Shown here one piece after another: positions 9,414 to 17,243 of a stretch of 40,741 bases of DNA. The position numbers and the translations under genes were made by a program. Numbering within the stretch: position 1 is the stretch's first letter; every line of letters starts with the position of its first letter. The stretch comes from Kiritimatiellia bacterium (GTDB taxonomy: Bacteria; Verrucomicrobiota; Kiritimatiellia; SLAD01): NCBI GenBank assembly GCA_007134735.1, contig SLKG01000010.1, positions 1 to 40,741 on the forward strand. Direction: 5' to 3'. The notes under the pieces were generated by a model, which saw nothing but the letters and a program-made list of their open reading frames with translations, was not told where the DNA came from and ran no database searches.

Positions 9414-9545
9414 CCTTGGAGTGCGGCACATGAGTGCCGCCTTGTTTTCGCGGCACGTACGTGCCGCGCAGGGAGCGCGTTGCACCATCTGCGGGGCACG
9501 ACCGTGCCCCGAAGCAAGGCGGTGCTATCGCACCGCACTCCAAGG
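9414..9545. repeat. Nested REP/BIME-like palindromic element of four units
   Basis: Four hairpin units lie head to tail in mirror order. Unit 1 (9414-9444) is CCTTGGAGTGCGGCAC, loop ATGA, then GTGCCGCCTTG. Unit 4 (9515-9545) is its near reverse complement with loop TATC. Unit 2 (9449-9468) is the perfect palindrome CGCGGCACGTACGTGCCGCG. Unit 3 (9493-9510) has arms GGGGCAC and GTGCCCC and, with its flanks, aligns to the reverse complement of unit 2. Stems are 7-8 bp and loops are 4 bases. Stem mismatches between paired units are compensated, so structure is kept where sequence differs. This is the arrangement of bacterial interspersed mosaic elements. Confidence 0.75.
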
Positions 9546-9564
9546 ATGCCGCTATCACGGCATC
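9545..9564. repeat. 7-bp stem hairpin joined to the REP-like cluster
   Basis: Arms GATGCCG and CGGCATC enclose the 6-base loop CTATCA. It shares its first base with the end of unit 4, so it is a fifth consecutive structure of the cluster. Confidence 0.6.
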
Positions 9565-9641
9565 GGGATAGATCGACTCTCGATACAGCCCCTGGGTCCC
9601 CCGTGCCCGGCAACAGGGAGAAGGTCTTGGACATGGCCATC

Positions 9642-10718
9642 TTACGCCCCGATCAGCGACCGATAGACCTGCAAAGTCTCCTCCGCGCACCGCGTCCATG
9701 AGAATTTCCGCGCTTGTACCACGCCGCGCTCCCGAAGATGTGTCCGCGCCCGGTCGTCCTTTGCCAACTCCGCCATGGCATTCAAATATGCTTCCGGTGT
9801 TTGTTCCACATAGCAGGCCGCGTCGCCTCCGACTTCGGGCAGACTGGCAACCCGCGAACAAATCACGGGACAGCCGACGGACATGGCTTCCAACACGGGC
9901 AACCCAAACCCCTCATAGCGGCTTGGAAACACCAACGCCAGGGCGCGGCGATAACAATAGAGGAGCACCTCGTCGGGTTGCCGGCCCAGATAGATCCAGT
10001 TCTTCGGCGGCGGACCCTCGCCGGGCACCCGGGCCCAACGGGCGCCGATGATGACGAGCGGGGGCAGTTCGACCCCGCGGCGCGCGGCCTGTTCGTAGGA
10101 CTCCCGGAGCAACGACAGGTTCTTGCCCGGTTCCAGGGAGCCCAGGAAAAAGAAGAAAGACTCCGGAATCGGCCGGTCGGGAGGTTTCGCCTCCATCGCG
10201 GACGCTTCTTCGGCAAAATCACTGCCCAGATAAACGACGTCTATCTTGTTTGGGTCGGCGTCGCGCAACTGGATCAATTCATCCGCAACAAAGCGGCTGA
10301 TACAGATCAGGCGGTTCGCCTGAAGGGCCCGGCGGGAATAGAGCCGGCTGCTGAATACATGCCATCGGCGGAACCGGTCCGGGTGTCGGAACACGGCGCA
10401 ATCATAGACGGTCTGCACCCACGGAAGCGCTTCGGGCGTGCGAAGAGGCAGACTGGTGGTCATGTGCAGAAGGTCGCATCCGGACCGTCTTAACAGGCGT
10501 GGCGCCACGAACGGCGCCCAGACCAACTCCCGGTAGGCGGTCTTCAGGGCGCGGCGCGGTTGCGCAAAATCCAGGTTTTCCACCGGCCATGCAAACTCGG
10601 AGACGGCAAGGTCCGCGGGATCCACCCGGCGCAAGCCCTTGAGCAAACCGCGAACATAGCGGGCGACCCCTGCGCTGGATGTATAGCACGCGTTGGTTTC
10701 GACGGTCAGCTTGATCAT
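9642..10718 (-). CDS. Glycosyltransferase family 4 (mannosyl/rhamnosyl-type GT-B)
   Basis: The protein of about 358 residues starts MIKLTVETNACYTSSAGVARY, matching the N-terminus of GT4 enzymes where the loop GVARY contacts substrate. The donor domain shows FFFLGSLEPGKNL, then a block reading YRRALALVFPSRYEGFG and LPVLEAMSVGCPVICS, which holds the EX7E-type motif. No signal peptide or membrane helix is present, so it acts at the inner face of the membrane. It likely adds one sugar of the repeat unit, with donor and linkage unknown. An in-frame ATG at 10760 would add 14 residues (MAAPCTGYG) that look unlike the family, so 10718 is preferred. It follows the Wzy-like gene after about 77 bases. 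Confidence 0.9.
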   Translation of the reverse strand: MIKLTVETNACYTSSAGVARYVRGLLKGLRRVDPADLAVSEFAWPVENLDFAQPRRALKTAYRELVWAPFVAPRLLRRSGCDLLHMTTSLPLRTPEALPWVQTVYDCAVFRHPDRFRRWHVFSSRLYSRRALQANRLICISRFVADELIQLRDADPNKIDVVYLGSDFAEEASAMEAKPPDRPIPESFFFFLGSLEPGKNLSLLRESYEQAARRGVELPPLVIIGARWARVPGEGPPPKNWIYLGRQPDEVLLYCYRRALALVFPSRYEGFGLPVLEAMSVGCPVICSRVASLPEVGGDAACYVEQTPEAYLNAMAELAKDDRARTHLRERGVVQARKFSWTRCAEETLQVYRSLIGA

Positions 10719-10795
10719 GGGACGAGGAGTTGATCCGTATCCGGTGCACGGCGCCGCCATGATGCACGGGATTCCGGTGGGTTATATCGCGCGCC

Positions 10796-12319
10796 TTATC
10801 CTCCGCTTGCCGGCACGGTATCCGGTATGCCGGGAATCATTCCGTTCTTCGCCGCCGCGGCATCGGCGTTCGCCTTCTTTCTCTTCTGATCCTCGTACAC
10901 GGCCTTGGCAAGGCCGGCAAACATCAGTTCGTAACTGGGGAAGTGACCCCATATCCAGCAAAAGGCCACCCACATAACGATATGAATCACCGCCACAAAG
11001 TATATCAGGTGCGGCATATCCGAAATTCGGTTTCGCCAAAGGGAAATCGCGGGATCCTTAAGCAGAAAAAAGAAGGTCAGCGCATACAGTACGCCGCCCA
11101 TCAACCCGAGCGTGGCGAGTATCGACCACAATCCTTTTTCATAGCGGCCCACCCGGGAAGCAATATCCAGGCGTTCATGAAACGATATGGCCATGGCGGT
11201 CCAGCCTTCATCAAAAGGATAAATGCGATTGCCCAGGAAAAATGTGATGGGATTGTCCAGCCATTTAGTCAACCCGCTGTGGAAGAGCTCTCGATGCCAT
11301 TCATCACTTCCTTCCAGATGGGCATGAATCCGGGTTTCCTCGGAAAAGACCAGCACGGAGAGGGCTCGACTGGGCAGGAAAGGCAAGCGGTACAAAACCT
11401 CGGGGTTCATATTAAGATACACAATGGTGGTAATAAGGACTGTACCCACCACGATCGCCAGCGCATATTTCCGCCGTAATACCGTATACAGCGCAAGAAT
11501 TAAAATAAACTGCCCAACCGCAATACGGGCGCCGCCAAACGTGCCCACCCAGAGAATAATTGCCATGAAGAGAAGGAGGAACCCCTTGGCCATTATGGAT
11601 CTCCACAAGACAAAAAGGCCCAGCGCGATAATGAACAAGCGGACGGAAACCGTCCGCAACTCTACAACCCCGAACTCGGAAAACAGCAAGTTCAAATGGG
11701 GAACGAATATGAACTGGGGGAAATAATACACATACATCCCGAATATGATTCGGAACAGGTACAGGGCGATCATAAGCGTAATGACAAGCCGGATCTGGCG
11801 GCTGCTCCCAAAATTATAGAACAGGATCATGAACACCATGGGCCAAAGGGCAATCGTATAGGACCGCAGGATATTCCCATAACCCGATCCTTCGAACATG
11901 CGCACAAGCACCAGGCTCGCGAACAAATGCAATACGGTATAGATGGCCAGGAGGTAGACGTAAGCGGGCAGGGCGGGCCGATCCTGTTCCATCTGCTTCC
12001 AATTCATGGCCAGCGTCGGAGTCAAGGCAAACACGGAAAGCAACAGGGCCGCCTCATGCACATAAATACGAAACCCCACCCAGAACAGGCCGCCGAACGC
12101 CACCGCCAACGGCACCGGGATCCACCAGGCAAAACGCCCGAAAAAGAACCACGCGACCACGGCCGCGCCCGCGAGAAAGAAAACCATTCGCGTGGGCCCG
12201 CCCCGCGCCGTCGCCAGGGTCAACATCAGCGCGGCAATGACAATCACAACGCCCGCGACAAACAGTTGCAGTTTGCCGATGTTAATCTGTGCGGCCGGAT
12301 GGACTTGAGAACCGTTCAT
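10796..12319 (-). CDS. Wzy-like O-antigen/exopolysaccharide polymerase, multispanning membrane protein
   Basis: The 507-residue protein has roughly a dozen hydrophobic helices. A large loop (about 330-400) contains the segment with RIHAHLEGSDEWHRELFHSG, followed by more membrane helices and a polar C-terminal tail rich in Lys and Ala. This topology, with a long periplasmic loop late in the chain, is that of Wzy polymerases and O-antigen ligases. The polymerases are very divergent in sequence and no invariant motif is expected. Its place between two glycosyltransferase genes supports the call. It would join lipid-linked repeat units in the periplasm. The other O-antigen-ligase-like protein of the locus (19483-21429) has the classic Wzy_C motif, so the division of labour between the two is open. 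Confidence 0.8.
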   Translation of the reverse strand: MNGSQVHPAAQINIGKLQLFVAGVVIVIAALMLTLATARGGPTRMVFFLAGAAVVAWFFFGRFAWWIPVPLAVAFGGLFWVGFRIYVHEAALLLSVFALTPTLAMNWKQMEQDRPALPAYVYLLAIYTVLHLFASLVLVRMFEGSGYGNILRSYTIALWPMVFMILFYNFGSSRQIRLVITLMIALYLFRIIFGMYVYYFPQFIFVPHLNLLFSEFGVVELRTVSVRLFIIALGLFVLWRSIMAKGFLLLFMAIILWVGTFGGARIAVGQFILILALYTVLRRKYALAIVVGTVLITTIVYLNMNPEVLYRLPFLPSRALSVLVFSEETRIHAHLEGSDEWHRELFHSGLTKWLDNPITFFLGNRIYPFDEGWTAMAISFHERLDIASRVGRYEKGLWSILATLGLMGGVLYALTFFFLLKDPAISLWRNRISDMPHLIYFVAVIHIVMWVAFCWIWGHFPSYELMFAGLAKAVYEDQKRKKANADAAAAKNGMIPGIPDTVPASGG

Positions 12320-12371
12320 TGGCTAAAAATGTACTCCCTCCACCACAAAGTGCAATTTCCAATCTTGTCGT

Positions 12372-13511
12372 TTATCCTGCTATACCCGTCAACACTTCCG
12401 CAATCCGGGCCGTTGCCCGGGATTCCGTAAAGCAGGCGCGATAGCGTTCCCCGGCATGTTCCGCAAGTTGTTCCGCCCGTTTCGGCTTTTCAAGCAGATC
12501 ATCCAACGCCGCGCACAAGCTCCGCAGATCGTCGGGCGGAACCAGGAGCCCGCTTTCACCGTGCACGATGATCTCCCGCAGACCACCGGTATCGGACGCG
12601 ATCACCGGAACCCCTTCCGCCATCCCCTCGATCGCCACCAGGCCGAAACCCTCCGAACGGGAGGGCACCACCAATAGGTCCGCGGCCCGCATGAAGCGTC
12701 GCGGTGTTTCGTTGTAATCCACGAATCGGACACGATCGGCGTACGGATTGTTCTCCAGCCGCGCCTCCAACCCCTGAAGCACGGCGCGCTGTTCCTCTGT
12801 TTCGCGCTCGATCCCTACGTACATCAAATGGAGCGCGGGGTATTTTCCAAACAGCTTGAGACAGGCCTCCAGAAGCACATCGTGCCCCTTTATGAAACGC
12901 GTTTGACCAACCATCAACACCAGCGCCGCATGTTCCGGCACTCCATGCGTCTCCCTTATGGTTCGTCGAATGGCGACGCGATCGGCCGCGGTGTATTCGG
13001 ATGGAGATACGCCATTCCAGATTACCGTGACTTTATGATCCGGGACTCCCGCTCCAAGACAGAACTGCTGTTTTACGTGTTCGCTGATCGCCAGGTAATG
13101 GCTCATCACCCTCCCGGACCACCGGGCCACCCGGGAGGCATATGGCGCATAGGTGCTTTCGTGCAAATGACAGACGGCCGGTACCCCGGTCAACACTCGA
13201 AGCAGGGCCGCCCACTTGGCCGATACGTAGGTATTGCCGTAGATCAAGCGGCAATTTGATTTCCTGACGATACGACTCATGCGCAGGGCCGCCCCAAAAA
13301 AGCGCGCCGGGCCGCCGCCCCCGTCCCGGCCGAGCTCCGGAAAGACCCGGACCTCGCCCTCCGATCGCCAGGCCGCGGCTTCCGGCACAAACAAGGTGTA
13401 GGACACACCTTGTTCGCGAAGCGTTTTGAGCACCCGCTTCAGACACATTTCCCCCCCGCCGATCTGCGCGGCGCAGGATACGACCGCCAGGCCGCCTGAT
13501 TTATGCTTCAT
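12372..13511 (-). CDS. Glycosyltransferase family 4
   Basis: The 379-residue enzyme has the GT-B architecture with an N-terminal acceptor domain starting LAVVSCAAQIGGGEMCLKRV. Donor-domain motifs are VLMVGQTRFIKGHDVLLEA, a LLVVPSRSEGFGLVAIEGMA block and GVPVIASDTGGLREI near the C-terminus, giving the EX7E pair. It would extend the lipid-linked oligosaccharide from a nucleotide sugar whose identity is not visible. Its ATG at 13511 lies 11 bases inside the end of the pyruvyl transferase gene, so the two are translationally coupled. No ribosome binding site is obvious. Downstream the Wzy-like gene follows after 52 bases. Confidence 0.92.
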   Translation of the reverse strand: MKHKSGGLAVVSCAAQIGGGEMCLKRVLKTLREQGVSYTLFVPEAAAWRSEGEVRVFPELGRDGGGGPARFFGAALRMSRIVRKSNCRLIYGNTYVSAKWAALLRVLTGVPAVCHLHESTYAPYASRVARWSGRVMSHYLAISEHVKQQFCLGAGVPDHKVTVIWNGVSPSEYTAADRVAIRRTIRETHGVPEHAALVLMVGQTRFIKGHDVLLEACLKLFGKYPALHLMYVGIERETEEQRAVLQGLEARLENNPYADRVRFVDYNETPRRFMRAADLLVVPSRSEGFGLVAIEGMAEGVPVIASDTGGLREIIVHGESGLLVPPDDLRSLCAALDDLLEKPKRAEQLAEHAGERYRACFTESRATARIAEVLTGIAG

Positions 13512-14664
13512 GGACTCCGCCCGTTTCTTCCCCGGGTACGGGCGCCAAGGCCTCCTCGAGAAAGTGTTTTGCCTGGGCCACGCGCGGCGTCATTAGCTCA
13601 CGCCCTTTTTTAACGTCTTCCGTGCCGGGATGGATCCAATGCGACACCGGCTCTTCGAGGGCATCCGGAAGGAGGTGCAAACGTGATGTCAACCCTGTTT
13701 CGGCCAGCAGGTGACTGATTTTCCGCCAGCGGTTTGGGTAGGACAATGCGGTAAACGGTTTTCCGAATTGGATCGCGAAGATGGCGCCGTGATACAGGTT
13801 GGTCACCACATAACGCGCATGCGCATGCAGGGAAAGCCATTCCTCCTGCCGGGCCGAAGAGAAGCTGATGTCGGCCACAGGGTCGGGAGGGCCTACGGAC
13901 ACCAATTTCAAATTCATCTCGTCGGCCATGCGTCGTGCGCGCCGAAGGGGGTCGTTGCTCCTGAATTCCCCGTTCACCAGCAGGTAGTCTTCATCAACCA
14001 GACGAGCGCCGCAAAGAGGCGCAAAGTCGAGGAACCATGTAGGGTCAACAACCTGCGGACACGTCAGCCCGAACTCTCGCGCCGCCAGGGCTTGCGTGTG
14101 CTGGTCGCGCACGGAAACACGGTGGTGCCTTTTAACCAGGGCCGCCATGATCTCCGCGTCGCGGCCGAACGTTTCCAGCGAACCTGCGCTGGCTCCGTAC
14201 GTGACAAGGCGAACGGTTGTGTTGTCGGCAAAATCCAGAAAATACGCCGGGTCACGCCCGTTGGTGTTGGACAGATCCCATATTTGATCGCTTCCCGCGA
14301 TCAACACATCAAACGTATCGCACAACGAAGCCAGTGACGTACGTGTGTGATAGCGCGCCGGCGTAAGGGCCACGTGGTTTTGCGTCCATTCCAGCATGCG
14401 CTGCTGCCGCCGAATCCGCTCCCTCCACCGATCCCGGATAAACCCCTCGCGGCGTTTAATCGTGCCCGGTAATCGCACGAGCTTCCTTGCTATACCGGGC
14501 TTGAATACGCAATTTCGATAGACCAGATACAGAAACCGAAGCGGGCGATAATCAATTACATACGCCTCGTGACCCTTATCCATGAGATGGCGCCACAAGG
14601 CATAACATTGCAAAGACGCCCCGTAGTTCGGAACAAAATGAAAAGTCAATAGGCCGATCTTCAT
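13501..14664 (-). CDS. Polysaccharide pyruvyl transferase family protein
   Basis: The 387-residue protein opens MKIGLLTFHFVPNYGASLQCY, the usual N-terminus of the family. It has the VLIAGSDQIWDL motif near 112-123 and a later VVDPTWFLD and YVVTNLYHGAIFAIQFGKPF block. Family members (CsaB, WcaK-like) transfer pyruvate from phosphoenolpyruvate to form ketals on cell-wall or exopolysaccharide sugars; some members of this branch act on other substrates. Pyruvyl groups add negative charge and can anchor SLH domains, which is of note because an SLH-like protein is encoded at the head of this locus. AGGAAG lies 8 bases before the ATG but is inside the 3' arm of a hairpin at 14672-14697. Confidence 0.9.
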   Translation of the reverse strand: MKIGLLTFHFVPNYGASLQCYALWRHLMDKGHEAYVIDYRPLRFLYLVYRNCVFKPGIARKLVRLPGTIKRREGFIRDRWRERIRRQQRMLEWTQNHVALTPARYHTRTSLASLCDTFDVLIAGSDQIWDLSNTNGRDPAYFLDFADNTTVRLVTYGASAGSLETFGRDAEIMAALVKRHHRVSVRDQHTQALAAREFGLTCPQVVDPTWFLDFAPLCGARLVDEDYLLVNGEFRSNDPLRRARRMADEMNLKLVSVGPPDPVADISFSSARQEEWLSLHAHARYVVTNLYHGAIFAIQFGKPFTALSYPNRWRKISHLLAETGLTSRLHLLPDALEEPVSHWIHPGTEDVKKGRELMTPRVAQAKHFLEEALAPVPGEETGGVHEA

Positions 14665-14671
14665 GATGGGT

Positions 14672-14697
14672 GCTTCCTGTCAGCTATGGCAGGAAGC
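14672..14697 (-). promoter_or_regulatory. Hairpin covering the ribosome binding site of the pyruvyl transferase gene
   Basis: On the minus strand an 8-bp stem GCTTCCTG/CAGGAAGC with a 10-base loop ends 7 bases before the ATG at 14664. The 3' arm contains AGGAAG, the only good Shine-Dalgarno candidate for that gene. Closed, the stem would hide it. No U-tract follows, so it is not a typical terminator. Confidence 0.45.
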
Positions 14698-14784
14698 TAA
14701 TTTCTGGAAATGACTGTTGCCGCCGCCTTTACGCACCTTTGAATCGCCCACCTCGCACACCTGCCGGGTATCGAAAGAACGCGG

Positions 14785-15798
14785 CTAGTTCTCTCCATTG
14801 TCCATGATTTCATTTTCAATGTTTAGCCGCCCTCGCGTCAGTCGTTGGAGTGCGCGAATATACGCCAGCATTTTGTCTGTGCCTTGCCCTGTATTGACAA
14901 GGCAATTCATGGTCTTTCGGGAATAGGTATCCCTGAACTCTTGCAGGTTGAAGTGTGCGGCGGTAATCCGGTTCAGGTACGCATTTTTCCCGGGTGCCCT
15001 GCGTGCAAACAACCGGCGCATTTGAACAATCCGGCGGTACAGCGCCAGAAACAGCCTGTAGGTGCGGTCCTCATCCGCAAGGGCGCTATAGATATTGCCC
15101 GCGAATAAACTGCCCAGATTGGGATAGCAAAACTCCTGATACCGGTGCCGTTTTTCATGATACAGTCCCATCCGGTCATAAATCTCGTCTTTATTATTCT
15201 TGGCGCAAGAAAAGAACCCCCGCACGACATAAGTGTCCTTCATCTGTTGCAATATTGATGATCGATATCCGAACTGCATCGCCGCCGCATCCACTTCCTG
15301 CGCGCCTTTTTTCACATCATAGAGCACGAACCGTTTTGCCACGTCCTTGATCTCCGATCCATAGGCGCCGGCATTCATGAAAACGGCGCCGCCCACCGTT
15401 CCGGGGATTCCCTCGAGTCCTTCGTACCCCGTAATTCCGTGCCGCAGCGCAAAGCGGCTGAGATCGCCGAGCAGGGCGCCGCATTCCGCCATAATCCCGT
15501 CTTGTTCGAAGCGTATGGAATCCAGGCGGACCGTTGTAATGAAAATGCCGTAGTTTCGGTCGTCGAGAAACAGCACGTTCGTGGTCGCGCCGAGCACCCG
15601 GAACGGCGCCCCGGATTCATGACACACATCGATCGCCCGGCATAATTCCTCCATGGTTTCCGGAATAATGAGAACACGCAGGGTTCCGCCGGTTTTCATG
15701 TATGAATACCGGGCGAGACAAAGACCGGTCTCGTACCGGATACGACACGCGGTCAGTTTCTGGATGACGGCTTGATAGGGTTCGAGCTGTTGTTCCAT
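14785..15798 (-). CDS. MurB-like UDP-N-acetylenolpyruvoylglucosamine reductase family FAD protein
   Basis: The 337-residue protein has the MurB signature GIPGTVGGAVFMNAGAYG at about 130-147. Family catalytic positions appear kept: Tyr178-Arg179 in FGYRSSIL, Ser230 in NLGSLF, and Glu328/Glu330 in the C-terminal IENEI block. The FAD loop is unusual: GATTN replaces the common GGGSN. MurB reduces UDP-GlcNAc-enolpyruvate to UDP-MurNAc with NADPH in the cytoplasm. Its place between a flippase and a pyruvyl transferase suggests either that the only murB lies here or that a paralogue makes a lactyl-ether sugar for the polysaccharide; I cannot tell which. The ATG at 15798 has GGGGA close upstream; a longer frame reaches 16023 but that extension overlaps the flippase gene and lacks family similarity. 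Confidence 0.85.
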   Translation of the reverse strand: MEQQLEPYQAVIQKLTACRIRYETGLCLARYSYMKTGGTLRVLIIPETMEELCRAIDVCHESGAPFRVLGATTNVLFLDDRNYGIFITTVRLDSIRFEQDGIMAECGALLGDLSRFALRHGITGYEGLEGIPGTVGGAVFMNAGAYGSEIKDVAKRFVLYDVKKGAQEVDAAAMQFGYRSSILQQMKDTYVVRGFFSCAKNNKDEIYDRMGLYHEKRHRYQEFCYPNLGSLFAGNIYSALADEDRTYRLFLALYRRIVQMRRLFARRAPGKNAYLNRITAAHFNLQEFRDTYSRKTMNCLVNTGQGTDKMLAYIRALQRLTRGRLNIENEIMDNGEN

Positions 15799-15845
15799 GA
15801 TTCCCCGTTTTCCTTTTGCCGGCGCTGTTGACCCGCTTTTCCGTT

Positions 15846-17234
15846 TCAGTGATCGGATGCGGCTGTCTGATGTTGACGGATCAATCGCATGGCCTGAACC
15901 ACCGGATGCCAGAATACCCAGAGGGCATGCAGGATCAACCATGTCCAAAGAAAAGCGGTAAGCGATGTATACCGGGCCATGGCGGCGCCTGCCAGCATGG
16001 CCAGCCCCCCCGTACACAGCCAACTTCTCCAGAAAGGCACGATATTCGCGGAAACCACCAATTGCGCAAAATAGCTCCGGACATTGTCAATCAGATAGAA
16101 GACCAGTAACAGCGCCAGGGGAATCCCGGAGAGCATAACGGCGTCGCTGCGCGCATGGACAAGCAACAGGGGTCCCAGAAAGACAATGCCGGCCGCACCG
16201 AGAACATAAGCCACGACACCGATGGCCACCCGCTGATGGAACACCTTGAGCATGAGCGGGATTTCATGGGTAACCCATTTCTGTTGTATCCACGGAATTT
16301 TCACGCGCACCCACACCATGGACAGCTGGCGGACCAGCCGTATCATGTGCATGGTGATTCCCAGGGAGGCCGTAACCGGCGCCGGAAAGAAGACTCCGCA
16401 CAGGTACACAGGTCCTTCCCGCGTCATCACGGCGCCCGCGCTGAATGCGCCGGTTCGCCATGAATTGCCCCACAAGGTCTTTACCAGCGCCGTGTTCATC
16501 CGCCCTTCACCCTGCCATCCGGCAGCCCTCAACTTCCGCCGCACGATCCACAATCCGAATCCGCGCACCACCAGGCTCATGGCCAGATACCCGAGCACCA
16601 GGCTCCACACGCCGATTCCGTACCAGAGCCCCGCAAAGATCACGGCGTAGTTGATTACCAGGCCCAGCACAAACAACTGCTGGCTTTTATGTACCTGGTT
16701 GATTCCATTCAGAAACGCCGCCCACAACAAACCGGCAAAATGGATTCCCGCGGCGATCGCATACACCAGCCAGGCTCCCGCATAATACCAGAACTCCACA
16801 TCTCCCGGTTGCGCGACGCGTTGAATGAACGGCCATCCAATCAGCAGGCTGGTGAGGACCAGTCCCCCGGCAAGCATGAAGTAGAACAGGCGGAACGTGG
16901 CAATCAGGTCGCCCATCAGGGAGAGATTGGGTTTTCCCGACGACGACGCGGCCCGGACCAGGCCGCGGGACTGCAACTCGGGCGCTCCAGCCCATAAATA
17001 CGCCGCCGATCGTGTTAACGATTGCGAAAATCCGAAATCCAGTTGGTACGCCATCTGGCCAACCGCGATCAGCACATACCAGAAGGCCAGTTCCCGCTCA
17101 TCCAGATAAAAGAGGATGACCGGAAGCAGAACCAGCGCGCTCCCCGTGCGCAGACTGGTGGCCACATACGACCAGAAAACCGCGGATTGTGTAAGCCGGG
17201 GGATCGGCCGGAATTTGAACGTTCGGGGAAACAT
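15846..17234 (-). CDS. Wzx-like polysaccharide flippase (MOP superfamily)
   Basis: This 462-residue protein has about 12 hydrophobic segments spread along its length and no signal peptide, the profile of the polysaccharide flippases. The N-terminal region has the SAVFWSYVATSLRTGSALVL helix and a polar QMAYQLDFGFSQSLTR segment, as seen in Wzx-type proteins of the MOP superfamily. The central loop and C-terminal helices end in a short polar tail. It would move the undecaprenyl-linked repeat unit from the cytoplasmic to the periplasmic face. The DegT gene ends 9 bases before its ATG, so the two are co-transcribed. The MurB-like gene starts 47 bases after its stop. Wzx proteins diverge widely, so the call rests on topology and context. 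Confidence 0.85.
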   Translation of the reverse strand: MFPRTFKFRPIPRLTQSAVFWSYVATSLRTGSALVLLPVILFYLDERELAFWYVLIAVGQMAYQLDFGFSQSLTRSAAYLWAGAPELQSRGLVRAASSSGKPNLSLMGDLIATFRLFYFMLAGGLVLTSLLIGWPFIQRVAQPGDVEFWYYAGAWLVYAIAAGIHFAGLLWAAFLNGINQVHKSQQLFVLGLVINYAVIFAGLWYGIGVWSLVLGYLAMSLVVRGFGLWIVRRKLRAAGWQGEGRMNTALVKTLWGNSWRTGAFSAGAVMTREGPVYLCGVFFPAPVTASLGITMHMIRLVRQLSMVWVRVKIPWIQQKWVTHEIPLMLKVFHQRVAIGVVAYVLGAAGIVFLGPLLLVHARSDAVMLSGIPLALLLVFYLIDNVRSYFAQLVVSANIVPFWRSWLCTGGLAMLAGAAMARYTSLTAFLWTWLILHALWVFWHPVVQAMRLIRQHQTAASDH

Positions 17235-17243
17235 GGGTGCTGC

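Larger units (their letters stand above)
9278..9641. other. 364-bp non-coding spacer packed with palindromes
   Basis: No credible gene was found here on either strand; the open frames it contains are low-complexity shadows. Six short perfect hairpins run through it at 9301-9320, 9423-9440, 9449-9468, 9493-9510, 9519-9536 and 9545-9564. It separates the GT4 gene at 9642-10718 from the CDP-glycerol-transferase-like gene in an otherwise compact operon. Confidence 0.8.

Noticed and set aside
9414-9545. CRISPR-like array
   Set aside because: The units are mirror-paired palindromes of differing sequence, not identical direct repeats with regular unique spacers, and no cas gene is near.
15799-16023. 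Longer N-terminus for the MurB-like protein
   Set aside because: The extension overlaps the end of the flippase gene, has no MurB similarity, and a better start with GGGGA upstream exists at 15798.
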